This document shows, piece by piece, positions 43,685 through 55,228 of a DNA stretch of 64,000 bases. A program made the translations under genes and the position numbers. The stretch's first letter is position 1, and the number at the start of each line of letters is the position of its first letter. This DNA comes from Dactylonectria macrodidyma (taxonomy: Eukaryota; Ascomycota; Sordariomycetes; Hypocreales; Nectriaceae), in assembly GCA_020744425.1 (NCBI GenBank), contig JAGMUV010000023.1, positions 496,001 to 560,000 of the forward strand, given 5' to 3'. The notes beneath the pieces were generated by a model. The model saw only the letters and a program-made list of their open reading frames with translations, did not search any database and had not been told where the DNA came from.

Positions 43685-44800
43685 ATGTGTGATTTTTCCA
43701 ACTATGGAGGGGTCGACGAGGAATGGCTCGCCGTGGAAGCAAGCTTACCACCACCATCAACAGGTGAAGAATTTTCCCTAGCTGAACTTCGACGGATAAC
43801 GAACCAAGAGCGAGAAGCCCGGTCCGCCAGGGCAATGAAGCAACTATCCCATCGCGTTTACACCCACGACTACCTCATCCCAACCCGCGACGGAGGCTTT
43901 GTCGAGGCGCGCAGCTATCGGCCCGTCAACGCTCGCAACGACGCGCTGCTCCCCGTCTATATTCACCTGCAAGGCGGCGGCTTCCTGTTTGGGACTCTGG
44001 ACGGAGAGGCTGAAATTTGCGCGCGGGTGGCGTGTAGTTCGCAGGTCGTCGTGCTTAATGTCAACTACAGGCATACGCCCGAGTATACATATCCGACGCC
44101 GTGGGATGATGCTGAGGATGCGTTTGAGTGGGCCCATGATAACATGGACAAGTTTGCTGGCGATGCTGAAAAGGTTATACTTGGTGGAATATCTGCTGGA
44201 GCTTGGGTTGCTGCATCTCTGACCCTCCAGAGACACATCGCGAGAGAGACCGCTGTCCGTCCTCCCATCGCAGGACAGGTGCTGATGATCCCATGCCTCG
44301 CTTACCCGGACTGTTACGAGCCGCAGCTACAGAAGATGAAACACCACTCAATATCCTCGTACAAGCTAAACGAAAAGGCACCGTTGCTCTCCGTGACGGA
44401 GCTTCGCTTCTTCTCCGACCTGCTGAAAGTCGAGAACCCAGATGCCAAGGATACAAAGCTGAACCCGGGCAACGCCTCGTCAGAGCAGGTGAAGGGCATG
44501 CCGCCGACAGTGCTCGGCATCGTGGGGTTGGATCCGTTGCGGGACGAGGCTCTTTTGTACGCCAAGATGCTGACCGAAGCTGGGTGAGTAGACTTACTTT
44601 GGGAAGTGAGTGCTGCTGGTTGGCTAATCATGTGTAGGGTTCCTACGGACGTCAACTTGTTCTTGGGTCTTCCGCATGGATTTCGGTGGTACGACGAGAA
44701 GATTTCTGCGTCACGGAGATGGGATAAGGTTGTGGAAGAGGGCATTCTTTGGGCTCTCACGGAACCGTTGCCGAATAATGAGTTTCACATAAAGACATAG
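43685..44800 (+). CDS. Alpha/beta-hydrolase fold-3 (HSL-family) esterase/lipase-like
   Basis: Exons are 43685-44583 and 44638-44800 (353 residues). The oxyanion motif reads HLQGGGF (HGGG variant with Gln). The nucleophile elbow is GISAG with Ser170, the acid is Asp283 in GLDPLRDE, and the base is His313 in GLPHGF, contributed by the second exon. NVNYRHTPEYTYPTPWDDAEDAFEWAHDN is the typical HSL-family segment (shown in full motif order: NYR, PE, P-x-x-x-DA). No signal peptide is visible, so it is probably cytosolic. Family members hydrolyse short-chain esters or lactones; substrate unknown. The first 50 residues are Glu/Arg-rich. Confidence 0.88.
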
Positions 44801-45064
44801 AGGAAAGTTTTTGAGGCGTTTTTATTTTTCGACCAGTTTTAGAAGAAGTACACTATCATTTCATGAATGTCTGGGTATCTACCGTCGTCGCCTATCTGCT
44901 TTCTATCTATTTTGTGCCTCTGAGGGCGAATCATCTATGAACGAACCACCAACACCGCCTATCGAAGACGCGAATTTTCCTGACCATTTTCGTACATGCT
45001 CACCAAACAATTGCCTTCAGTCAAATCGGACCACCAAGTTCTATAACAAATGCGAGTAATCCCT

Positions 45065-46534
45065 TTAGTCTTCCATCACCTCATCCTTCGTCGCCTCTGC
45101 TGGTCCAGCCAGGACGGAAAATTGACCCCCGCAAGCGGCAAAGGTGATGCGTGATGCATCCAGCCCAGCACCCTTCAGTAGGGTAGGGACTTGGATAGAG
45201 TCTTCGGTTCGAAGACCGGTTCGGTAGTTTGCGGAGAAGCCCCAGGAAAGGGTCTTGCCGTCTCGAGTGACGGCAATGGTGTTATCGATGCCAGCGGCCA
45301 CGAAGACGGCGTCGATGCCTGAGACAAGCGTTGGTGTCGTGACGATCCGGGGTTGGTTTCTAGCATCGAAGCGAAGGTTGTCTGGGTGGATGGTTTTGAG
45401 ATCGACACCAATTTGGGCGTCGTCACAGCGGCCCCAGGTCAAGACTTTTCCGTCCCGGGTGCAGGCCACGCTGTGGTGAAAGCCAGCCGAAATATGGCGT
45501 ATCGGCACACCCTGAAGACCCTCCACGATGGTCGGAGTCGCGATGTGGTAGTTGTCACGGTCACTCGAATGACCCGTCTGTCCAAAGTTATTCAACCCCC
45601 ACGAATACACTCGCCCCTGTATGTCGAGAGCGAAGCTGTGGTGGTGGCCCGCAAAGATGCTCGTAATCTGGTTTTGCGGTAGTGCAACGAGTCGCGGGTT
45701 CAGGGCCTCAAACGGCCGGCGTGAGATGACACGCCGCCCGAGCTCGGCGTGGTGTCCGGCGCCCCAAGAGTAGACGTTTCCAGAGTGGGTGAGCGCCAGA
45801 ATGTGGTTGCCGCCAGCCGCAAGTTCTTTGATGCCGCTGAGGCCCGGGATGAGCGCGGGCTTGAGGGAGAACTTCTCTTTGTGCGACGGCTTGGAGTGGT
45901 GCTGCATGGCTTCTTTGAGGAACCCGAACGGTCCATCGTCGCCGTTGAAGGTGCCCCAGCCGTAGACTTGGCCGGTGGCGGTGAGAACAAAGGTGGAGTT
46001 ATCAGCAGCAGCGACTTGGACAATGTCGCCGATGTCCTGGAGATTCTCAACGGCCATGGGCGTGCTTTCGAGCGGGTTTAGGTCGGTCATACCCTCTTCG
46101 TCTTCGTCGGGATCAACCCAAGTCGTGTCTCGGCCAAGGGCTCTTGAATCATTGACGCCCCATGTCAAGACCTTGCCGTTACCTGTAAGAGCCGCGCAGT
46201 GCATGCCACCCACGGCGAGCTGGACGATGCCGCTCTCTTCGGCGGCGAGGATGTGGTTCAGCCGAGGCGTCTTTGCGCACAGAGGCGACTTTCGATTGAA
46301 GACGCTTGGCCCAAGGCCCAGCTCTGCGCTCTCACCGCTGCCAAAGACAAAGACGTTGAGACGAGAAGTCGGGGCTTCATTTCGGACAGCGTCGATTGAG
46401 ATTCTGGCACGCTTTTTAGGGTGTTGAGCTCTGGGGCTCTGAGGTTTCTTTGATTCATTGTCAGATTCGTCTTCTTTCTTCGCACGCTTGCGAATGCAGA
46501 GAGATGCGTTCCAGGCTTGAGACTGGCTAACCAT
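45065..46534 (-). CDS. RCC1-family Ran guanine nucleotide exchange factor
   Basis: The chromatin-bound exchange factor that loads Ran with GTP, setting nuclear transport direction and spindle assembly. The frame is a single exon of about 489 residues. A basic N-terminus (KKRARISIDAV) precedes seven RCC1 repeats: FGSGESAELGLG, GGMHCAALTGNGKVLTWGVN, DNSTFVLTATGQVYGWGTF, GGNHILALTHSGNVYSWGAG, GHHHSFALDIQGRVYSWGLN, FHHSVACTRDGKVLTWGR and IDNTIAVTRDGKTLSWG. It ends GGQFSVLAG plus an acidic tail. The acidic insert DPDEDEEGMTDLNPLESTP matches fungal Srm1/Prp20. The start is uncertain. ATG at 46534 gives MVSQSQAW; a splice-acceptor-like CTTGCAG just upstream (about 46560-46566) could mean that a 5' exon was missed. 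Confidence 0.9.
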   Translation of the reverse strand: MVSQSQAWNASLCIRKRAKKEDESDNESKKPQSPRAQHPKKRARISIDAVRNEAPTSRLNVFVFGSGESAELGLGPSVFNRKSPLCAKTPRLNHILAAEESGIVQLAVGGMHCAALTGNGKVLTWGVNDSRALGRDTTWVDPDEDEEGMTDLNPLESTPMAVENLQDIGDIVQVAAADNSTFVLTATGQVYGWGTFNGDDGPFGFLKEAMQHHSKPSHKEKFSLKPALIPGLSGIKELAAGGNHILALTHSGNVYSWGAGHHAELGRRVISRRPFEALNPRLVALPQNQITSIFAGHHHSFALDIQGRVYSWGLNNFGQTGHSSDRDNYHIATPTIVEGLQGVPIRHISAGFHHSVACTRDGKVLTWGRCDDAQIGVDLKTIHPDNLRFDARNQPRIVTTPTLVSGIDAVFVAAGIDNTIAVTRDGKTLSWGFSANYRTGLRTEDSIQVPTLLKGAGLDASRITFAACGGQFSVLAGPAEATKDEVMED

Positions 46535-48289
46535 TGTGAAGGCAAGCAGGTTGTGCACCTGCAAGGAAGCTGAGAGCTTTCGGAAAAGGCGAGTACAGAG
46601 AGGGACTTGGGAGCTATTCGGTGGTTCGACTCGATAATTTCTGGAAATGTGATGGTGATTCTTGAGGGGGATGAGGTTGATGAAGTCGGAGAGGGTGGCG
46701 TTGTATTGTGGCTGTGTGGGACATCTGATATTTATGGGTTTTGGGCTGACGAGCCAGGGTGTCGCTGCGGCAGCCTGCAGTCACTCAGGCAGTGCAGGCA
46801 TCAGTCGCACAAAGGCTCGAACAAGACGATGAAGATGACAAATCACCAAAACAAGGCCAATTGACCTGGGTTGTAGGTGACGAAATTCTGTGCTTTGTTC
46901 AAGACACGATGGTCGATGCAACTAAAATTTGGGGGACGATAGGGCTATTGGTTTTGTGAAGAGTGAATGACGGGGTGGGATGACATACGTCACTCAACAC
47001 AGGAAGTAATTAACCCGGTAATATTTCCTTCATCGAATGATCCTAGCTAAGTAAATGAATATGCTGTGTCTGAACTACTCATATCGCTCTGTTCAAGTGA
47101 CAATGAAGGTCAATGGTGCAAATTGAATAGGGTAATCAAAATAAACTTCATTGTACGCTTTGATCAACGCTAGCGACAGTTGAATCACAGCGCCACTTTC
47201 ATATTCTGTTCACAGTAGCCTAGGACTTAAGCCACGGAGAACTCAATTGCACTGGCCACTCCATTTCAAAATACCTTGCTGTCCAAGCAGAATAAGAGCG
47301 TTGAAAAGAGATGCAATCGATCCTAGTACGAGCCAATGGAATTCTTCCCGCACGATTTGAGCCACATTGACGTAGTAAACTGACTCAGGTATGTGCGCAG
47401 ACGTATCATAAAGTACTAATCAGATATTCCAATGCGAGATCTAAGGTGAACCGTGGGACTGGTCATGACAGCCATCAGTGGCTTCATTTGACGTTTGCCG
47501 CAAACATTATTTCTAGATGCATTGCCGGTTTATGCCAGGCCACAAAGATTGCAAATCAAGAACGAATAAAACTAAGGGATCAGATTAATTAATTATCACG
47601 AGGGTAGAGGCATGGAACAAAGCGATTTGCTTTAGGCGTTGATAGGCCAGTGAATCACTGTACCAATTGCATTGTCCAGGTCATCCACACCTTTGGCTGC
47701 GTGTGTGATGGAGTGTTCCGTTCTCACTGTACATCCACTAACAAGCACGCTGGGGGCGCCAAGGTCCAGCACTAATGACCCGCTTGATGGAATCATTCAC
47801 CAGCCGCGGATTACAAAGCGTACCGATCCATCAAAGTAGGTTGCATCGGGCATGCAAACCTTGAGACTTGAACGCTTTGGCTCGAGATTCGGACGAATGC
47901 AATTGCCCTAGAATGACACAGCACAGAAGGTCTAAACAACGCGGGGTTGGCGCGCATCAGCAAAATCCCGCTGGAGCCGAGTCGTACAATTCGCTTCGTT
48001 GATACATGGCCGGCGCATTTTCAAGATGACCTGCATATCTGGGTGCAGCCAAGAGACGAGAAAATCCAATCATCTGCCTCCAAGATGGCTCACTAGGACA
48101 TGGCACCATAGCGCCTCGTGCCGACGCAACAGGGGAGTTAGTGCTCACGAGACGACTTGCCCCCGCGTTCATGTTGCCCAATTAGTCACTGTGCTTTTTG
48201 TATGACATCCTGGATTTCGTATTTATACGTGGAGTGCCGGTCGTGAATGGAAAACAAACGCATGACCACGGTTGCAATGTTTTGGTAAA
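46535..48289. other. Divergent region between RCC1 and MFS copy 2
   Basis: About 1.75 kb, AT-rich in the centre. No gene, tRNA or repeat was recognised. Confidence 0.55.
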
Positions 48290-49981
48290 ATGACTCCTGT
48301 TTACAAAGATGTGGACTTGGATATAGGTCCTGAGCAAGCATACCATGTTCCAACCATAGAAGGCGACCGCCGATACAGCGTCGAACCTCGAGCCGACGAT
48401 GTGTCGATCATCCCCACGGGCATCCTGGACCCTGTCTATGAGGCCAAGGCGACCATCCTAAACCGAGCAGTAGGTACAATTTTCGACCTATATGCATTTT
48501 TACTGATGGGAAAATGACCTAGATCCGAGATGTTGGCATGGGAAGATACCAGTGGGAGCTCTTCATCGTCATCGGCTTCGGATGGGCCAGCGACAACCTC
48601 TGGCCCATCGTCACGTCCCTCATCTTCACACCCGTCGCCAACGAGTTCGCCCCTTCCGAGCCCCCACTCCTCACACTGGCCCAAAACATCGGCCTTCTAG
48701 GAGGAGCCATGTTCTGGGGCTTTGGATGCGACATTTTCGGCCGGAAAATCGCCTTCAACTTAACACTTGGCCTCACTGCCGTGTGGGGCCTGGTCGCAGC
48801 TGGATCGCCGAGTTTCGCCGCTATTGGGGTTTTCAATGCTCTGTGGTCGTTTGGTGTTGGTGGGAATTTGCCTGTAGACTCGGCCATCTTTTTGGAATTC
48901 TTGCCTGCGACGCATCAGTATCTTCTCACGATTCTGTCTGTTGACTGGGCCATCGCGCAAGTGATCGCCACGCTCATAGCTTGGCCACTGCTGGGCAATT
49001 TCACCTGCCAGCAAGACGAAACCTGCTCGCGGAGCAAGAACATGGGGTGGAGATATTTTGTGGCTACGGTTGGTGGCCTCACTCTCATCATGTTCATCAT
49101 TCGCTTCTTCTTTTTCGCCATATACGAGTCGCCAAAGTATCTCATGAGCAAGGGTCGCGACGCAGAGGCTGTCAATATCGTACACAAAGTTGCGAAGCGG
49201 AACGGCACTACGAGTGACCTTACGGTTGACGACTTAAAAGCTTGCGAGCCTGAGGGATACATTGCTCGGACCGATGCAACCTCAGCGTTGAAGAGGCGCC
49301 TCAAAACAATGGCCCTCAGCAATATTCGCCCATTGTTCTCCACGAAATCAATCGGTCTTAGCACGGGACTCATCATGTGTGTGTGGGCTCTCATCGGTCT
49401 AGGATATCCGCTCTACAATGCCTTTTTGCCATACATCCAAGCTACCAGGGGTGTTGACTTTGGAGATGGGAGTACGTATTTGACGTATCGCAACAGTCTC
49501 ATCATTGCAGTCCTCGGTGTTCCGGGGGCATTGCTGGGAGGTTACCTCGTTGAGCTTCCACGACTTGGACGCAAAGGCACATTGTCACTGAGTACCACCT
49601 TCACGGGTGTGTTTCTCTATTGTTCAACAACAGCGCACGATAGCAACTCTCTACTCGGGTGGAACTGTGCATTCAGTTTCTTCAGCAACATCATGTATGC
49701 TGTTCTATACGGGTTCACGCCTGAGCTGTTTCCCACTCCGCAGCGGGGAACAGGTAACGCGTTGGCTGCAACTTGTAACCGGATATTTGGAATCATGGCC
49801 GTGAGTACACAAGTTTAGTCTCGACTTGGAAAATGCTTGCTAAACATGATAGCCTCTCATCGCAATATTCGCCGACTTGGAGACGTCTGCTCCGGTATAT
49901 ACGAGTGGGGCATTATTTATCACCGCGGGAATCCTAGTTCTTATGCTTCCATTCGAATCAAGAGGCAAGGTAGCTTTGTGA
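48290..49981 (+). CDS. MFS membrane transporter, copy 2
   Basis: Exons are 48290-48469, 48523-49800 and 49853-49981 (528 residues). The N-terminal tail is charged. IRDVGMGRYQWELFIVIGFG opens the first helix, the loop motif is GFGCDIFGRKIAFN, and SFGVGGNLPVDSAIFLEFLP, NMGWRYFVATVGG and YESPKYLMSKGRDAEA follow. LPRLGRKGTLSLS and LYGFTPELFPTPQRGTGNALA are late motifs. The last exon completes helix 12 and ends FESRGKVAL. The motif order and two exon boundaries near the ends parallel the transporter at 35921, so the two are paralogues, although they have clearly diverged. Its 3' end faces that of the 3-hydroxyisobutyrate dehydrogenase-like gene, 100 bp away. Confidence 0.88.
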
Positions 49982-50081
49982 GGTGTAAGTGGTTACCCAT
50001 CAGGTTATTGAGAGCCAAGTTAGGAACTCGAATCATCGATTCTCTGTTCGAATACACTCAAATATAGATGAAGCTCTCTGA

Positions 50082-51143
50082 TCACTTTTTCTTCTCATCT
50101 CTCTCCTTCACATAATCTGTCTCAAATGGGAGTCCTGCTTGCGTCCTCAACACACCGTACATAGAAGACGAATCTAATGGCCTTCCCTCATCCTCAGAAA
50201 ACTTGCTGGCTTCCTTGAGATGCTTCAATGCCACTTCGGCAACCTCCAGCTTCGCACCTGCTTGGTCGGCACATGTGATTCCATGCCCGACGTCCTTGAG
50301 TGCTAAGTTTAGGTCGGACCATGGTCTTTCGCCGCGAGCGGGCATGTAGGCCCCGGTTGTGAGGCGCTTAGACATAGAGAGAGCGAGAGGGCCGTATTGT
50401 TGGTCGATGAGAGCCTCTAGGTTTTGACTGCCGAGGCCAGTTTTCTCTGCTAGAACGTGGGCTTCGGCAACAAGCTCCATCATTCCGGCGGTAATGAAAT
50501 TTCTGCGAGTTAATGAGCCTTCGTAATTCTGACAGCTTGGAAAAATCTCACCCTGCCGTCTTCATCATGCTAGACTGGCGAACATCTTCACCTACGCGGA
50601 TAACTCCCCTACCCATCACACCTGTCAGAAATGGGCTGATCGACTGAACCGCATCGCTAGGGCCCGCCACTATCCACAAAAGATTTCCCTCGGCAGCGAC
50701 GGGGCTTGCACCGAAGACGGGAGATGCGATGAATTTGGCTCCCTTCTCCGCGAGCCTGCTTTGAGCATCGGCAGAGGAGTCGGGATGGACAGTGGACGTA
50801 TCAACGACAAGCTTTCCAGAGAGGGCATCTCCGGCCTCGACAACAGCGTCTAAAGTCGATTTCAACGCAGAGTCATCACTCAGAGACATAAAGATGATGT
50901 CGGTGCTTGCTACCATCTGTTTGATGGACGCGGCGGGCACACCGCCAAGACCTTGCAGAGGCTCCCCGCGAGACATGGTCCGATTATAGAACTGGAGATT
51001 TCGAGCACCGATTTTCGTCAAATGTCTTTGGAGATTGCTCGCCATGGGCAATCCCATTGACCCGAGGCCTGGCCGTGTTAACGGGAGACATCGCACAGTC
51101 GATAGAGACACCTACCGATCCATCCTAAATTTGGGGTTGTCAT
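50082..51143 (-). CDS. 3-hydroxyisobutyrate dehydrogenase-like NAD(P)-dependent beta-hydroxyacid dehydrogenase
   Basis: Exons are 51116-51143, 50552-51068 and 50082-50502 (321 residues). The start MTTPNLGWIG joins GLGSMGLPMASNL across intron 1, giving the Rossmann motif GxGxMGxxMAxNL. STVHPDSS and the substrate-site region SPVFGASPVAAEGNL follow. The catalytic Lys lies in MKTAGN, split by intron 2, and precedes FITAGMMELVAEAHVLAEKTGL, all typical of the family. No mitochondrial presequence is evident, so a tartronate-semialdehyde-reductase-like or general beta-hydroxyacid role in the cytosol is as likely as valine breakdown. Introns are 47 and 49 nt. The gene is convergent with MFS copy 2, which suggests, weakly, a shared catabolic role. 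Confidence 0.9.
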
Positions 51144-51947
51144 TATCTATTGTTAGTTGATCTTGAAATGTAGCTATGTAAGAAAAGATGACGATGCGGA
51201 TCTACCGAATAACCCGGACCTTGAAGTACTTGGATATGGCGCATGGATGACTCAGAAAATTGGCTCCTTCGGAGCTATTGTCCGAAGGTGGGGTTGATTG
51301 TAAGGAGTGAGCATTGTGAGCGGGAAGCGGAGAAGTCTTGTCCGCGAGGGAAAATGGGAGAGACTTTTTCTTTATCCTAAAGGCGAATAAAAGTTCATCT
51401 AGATTGTCGATAAGAAACACATTGGCTGCAGTGGCTCAAGGTGTCGGGGCCATTTGGTATATACAGCTTCTCTTATGCAAAGATAGGGAGCAAAGCTACA
51501 CAGGATCGCTTTAGTACAGTTGATCATAGATCGATAAGTTAAGTGAATAACTGATAGCTTGTTAGTTTTCTGAAGGAGTAGCTGATTCATGCTCGACGGA
51601 GTGACTGCATGGCTGACTGTTGGGCTCGAAATACATAGATGCACTTTGATGCGCACTGGAACTACAGACTACAAATTGAAACTGTGAGCAATCATATCCA
51701 TCCCACACCATGAAGCCAAATGCTCTTTGAGAAGGCTGCGAGTCGTGCCATCTTGTACCGCGAGATTCTTTCCACGCACACAACTTTAGTTAGTCATCAC
51801 TTGGTTCCCCAAGCCCATCGAAGGGGTGGCCTCTTAATTCGCCAAGAGTGGCGGCATTTGCACGAAGAATCGGGTATTTGTAGTCTTCAAATATTTTCTG
51901 CCCCGTTCGTTCCATTTAATAATTTACCGTACTAGATACCTGCCATC
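51144..51947. other. Intergenic before the NACHT pseudogene
   Basis: About 800 bp. No gene was recognised; it is presumably the promoter of the dehydrogenase gene and former promoter of the NACHT gene. Confidence 0.55.
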
Positions 51948-53680
51948 ATGGCTCCATCAAGCAGTTCAAAGGACCATTTATCTCTCACAACCTTGATCAA
52001 GGATCCCCTCACCGACATCGTCCTTGCGGAGAGGCTATTGACGGTGCTCAGCTTCACAGACCAAGTCTTTACCCGGCTTGGAGATGCTGATCCATTATAT
52101 TCAAAACACTCAGAAGTAGATGACACCCTCGGAGAGATCCTGGAAGAGATGAGAGATCTATCTCGTCACATCCGAAAAGGGCAGTGGGCCGTGAAGTCAC
52201 CACTGAATCAGAGAATTTGAAACACCTCGCGTACGAATGCGCAGACATCATTGAGGGTCTCCAGAGACTGCGTGATAACATCTGGTGAATTGACTATGGT
52301 TCCACGCCAGAGGGGGTCGAGAAGGTCCATAAGCACACAAGGAAGAAGGAGAAACTCGAAGATAGAGTGGCAAAGTCTCGAATCGCCGTTACATTTAGCC
52401 TCAATCACCTCAACCAGGCAGCAACGTAACAGAGACTAGATAAGAAAATCAAGTCCCAGAGAGCAGAGATTTGCGCTCTCACACAGCATCTGCAATCAAT
52501 GCGGGATGCAGCCGGCGCGTCTTCTCTCCACGACAATGCTGTCCATCGATCCGAAGATGTCCTCAGTATTTCAAACCACTTTCTGCCCGGGCATCGCATT
52601 ACTGTTATTCTCGACGGGTTGAGATTTGAAAAGATGAACGAGAGATTTGACAGCATCGAGGAATACAACTCCATGACTTTTGATTGGATGTTCACCGACG
52701 CCACTCAGGATGATTTCTCAAACTCTTTGCTCGGTCGTAAGTTCGTGGAAGCTCGAGACAACGATATCAAGATGCTTCGAAGTTGGCTTTCTTCAGGCGA
52801 CGGGCTCTTTCGCATTAATGGCAGGCGCGGTTGCGGCAAGTCTACCTTCATGAAGTTTCTCATCCAGCATCACAAAACCCGCGAGATGTTACTCTCATGA
52901 GCAGACACCAAAACACTAGTCCTGGCTAGATTCTTCTTTTACAAGCCTGGTACAAGCCTGCAACAGTCAGTGCATGGCCTATGCCGGTGCCTTCTCTTTT
53001 ACATTCTCTCGCAGTGCCCCCAGACCTCTTTCCTAAACAATGGGAAGAAAGTCAACATTTCACTTTGGGGGCAAAAAAATATCATTCGACGAAATCGAAG
53101 TACGTGAGGCATTGGAAGACCTCCTATTCAAATCCGCAATCTACAGAAAATTGCGGTTTTCATTGACGGGCTTGACGATTGCGAGCTAGAAGGACTCAAG
53201 CAGTGCGATCTGGACACTGAAGACGGAAATCGGAGGCGCATTGCGTCTGTCTTCAAGACGTGGTGCTCTCAAGGTAATGGAACCTCAAAATGTGTCTCGC
53301 AAGTGGATTTTGCAGAGATATTTATGACGCAATGCTAGAGGCTCCGCAAATGAATTTGTATCATCTTACTAGGTAGGATCTCATTGATTAGGCTCGAGGA
53401 ATTTTAGACACAAATGAGCATTTGGCTGATGTCGGGGCCAACTCAGCCTCTCGACGGCGCTTTCGTTCCGCGCTCGTCAATTATTCCGAGGGCGTCATCG
53501 TCAATGCCGCTGCAGCGATAAGAAAGTGTATAGAGAGTCTCATAGAAAGGAATACAATGGACTACGTGTACAAAAAATGGTATGCAGAGTGGGAAGAAAG
53601 AGACAGCCGGAGCTATATGAAATTCCAGGGCAATGCAGCTCAGGAATTTGAGAGAAATGGGGCATATTTCTGTTGAGATG
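51948..53680 (+). pseudogene. Decayed NACHT (STAND/NLR-like) gene
   Basis: It begins with an ATG (MAPSSSSKDHLSL) and a region like fungal STAND N-termini (DPLTDIVLAERLL...), then hits a stop near 52218. Pieces continue in shifting frames: LAYECADIIEGLQRLRD, and VEKVHKHTRKKEKLEDRVA with SLNHLNQAAT ending in a stop. An open piece (52499-52900) holds the conserved pre-NACHT motif (GLRFEKMNERFD... TFDWMF) and Walker A GRRGCGKST. TGA at 52898 interrupts the frame, after which LARFFFYKPGTSLQQS continues in the same frame. Walker B (KIAVFIDGLDDCE, near 53145-53185) is in another frame. The C-terminal half is missing or unrecognisable. At least three stops and two frame changes show that the gene is dead. 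It is related to, but not a simple copy of, the intact NACHT gene at 58590. Confidence 0.75.
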
Positions 53681-54462
53681 GTGTTATAGATCTTACATGA
53701 AAATGTTGAATTGTTTTCAGTATAATCAATAATTTCATGGTCAAGATATGAATTGTCTTGATTAACGGAAACCTAAGACTCTGTCGTTTAACCCAACTCA
53801 TGAGTGCGAATACTGTTCCGACTGTGAAATAGACGAAATGTTAAGTTCGAAATCATCGCTTGCCCACCCTCGCAACGTCAGCCATAATAGATCATTCAGC
53901 TTTCAGGCACTCCGTGCCAACATGCGTGTTGGCTATTTCAGCTGACATATTCAAGACACGTTATCTATCTCTCAGGGAGTAATCACACTAGATGTTATGG
54001 GGATTAACATTTGATGTTTTCGCGAAATATCCGCGCTCTCACAAGTCTCGAGCACCCTGAGACGAACATGGCACACGATCGGATCCGTGAGTCATCGGCT
54101 ACGTGTGTGCTAATTCAAGCTCTCTACACCATCTTTACTCTCTTTCAGTAGTTGTGCCAATAATTGTAGCAATAGTAGTATCCTTGGTCCACGATGAAGC
54201 GAGTGAACTGATCCCGCGAAGTATATACCTAAGTTATATACCTTTATTGAACTAACAGTCTAAGTTACTATACATCTGTATGGATTAGCTTATTTCTAGT
54301 AAATAGAAATATAATTTAATAGATAATAATTGAATTTGTCCAACATCCACATCCTCCTTCGCCCTAACTATCTTGTTGCCTCTCTGTCACGCTGAGAAAT
54401 GTCTCCAGCTTAAACCTTGACTTGACCCGCAGTCTACAGAATAGCAATTAGGTCTATCGCCA
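53681..54462. other. Intergenic with one copy of a dispersed repeat
   Basis: AT-rich, with repeat copy A at 54152-54227 (listed separately). No gene was recognised. Confidence 0.55.
54152..54227 (+). repeat. Dispersed degenerate repeat, copy A
   Basis: This runs from ttgtgccaataattgt to cgaagtatatac and resembles 56345-56420 in the same orientation along its length, including a shared tccacg-tgaagc block and the end gcgaagtatata/acgaagtatata. Most differences are transitions. Confidence 0.65.
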
Positions 54463-54933
54463 CTACTGATTCGGATCCTTGAAATCTTTATGAGCGGGGC
54501 AAAGACCATACTCTTTCAGCCTGCCCATCATCTCATCTCTTGATAGCTCAGTGGCGATAACTACATTAACAGAAAACTTGGTGACATTGAGTGCCATAAT
54601 AACGCAAGATCCCTTAGCAAGAAAGTTACCCATGCGTCTCACGTACTCTGTCACGTCCACAAAGCCACTCACACCCAAACCAAAGAACTGGTCGTTGCGG
54701 CCAGTCACCATTCGATTGTGCCAGTAGATATCGAGAGACGGGGGACTGGAGATGAATTCCTCGTTCATGGCGACTGTCTTGATGGCTCCGGAGGCGCCAT
54801 CAAGGTATTTTCCATCCACTACTGGATAGCCGCTGAGCGTCCAGTCCTGTGCTGGGGACGAATGGGTGATCGGGGCTGGGTCTGGTAACTCTCTTGCGTC
54901 GCCAACGGCTCTTGTTTCATGGCCACTTTCCAT
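54463..54933 (-). CDS. Hypothetical protein, 156 residues
   Basis: A single exon from the ATG at 54933. I do not recognise the family. The first 35 residues are polar (GHETRAVGDARELPDPAP). The rest looks globular, with alternating strands and helices (WTLSGYPVVDGKYLDGA, SLDIYWHNRMVTGRNDQFFG, VDVTEYVRRMGNFLAKGSCV, MALNVTKFSVNVVIATELSR, RLKEYGLCPAHKDF). There is no signal peptide or transmembrane segment. It lies alone between repeat copies and next to a NACHT pseudogene, a context typical of orphan accessory genes. Expression evidence would be needed to accept it fully. Confidence 0.5.
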   Translation of the reverse strand: MESGHETRAVGDARELPDPAPITHSSPAQDWTLSGYPVVDGKYLDGASGAIKTVAMNEEFISSPPSLDIYWHNRMVTGRNDQFFGLGVSGFVDVTEYVRRMGNFLAKGSCVIMALNVTKFSVNVVIATELSRDEMMGRLKEYGLCPAHKDFKDPNQ

Positions 54934-55228
54934 GCTCGGAAGGATGGAACTCCGAGGAGAGGTTCAAAAGAAGGATAATAGATTGATTTTATTGTTCTTT
55001 ACTTGTAGCTTCAAGTTCAACGCAATGAAAAAGTGGCGAGTGGTCCTTTGAAGGTTCCTGGACATGGGGTGACGGAGAGTTGAAGTTACCAGTTGCCAGA
55101 CGTGATGGAAATGTACCTTATTTCAGATTCCAGGACAGCACAGCGATCGCATTCGAAAGCATCCTCGGCATCACAGGCATCACCATTGAGGCCAAGATGC
55201 TGGAGAAGCCAAAAATGCAAATATTGGA

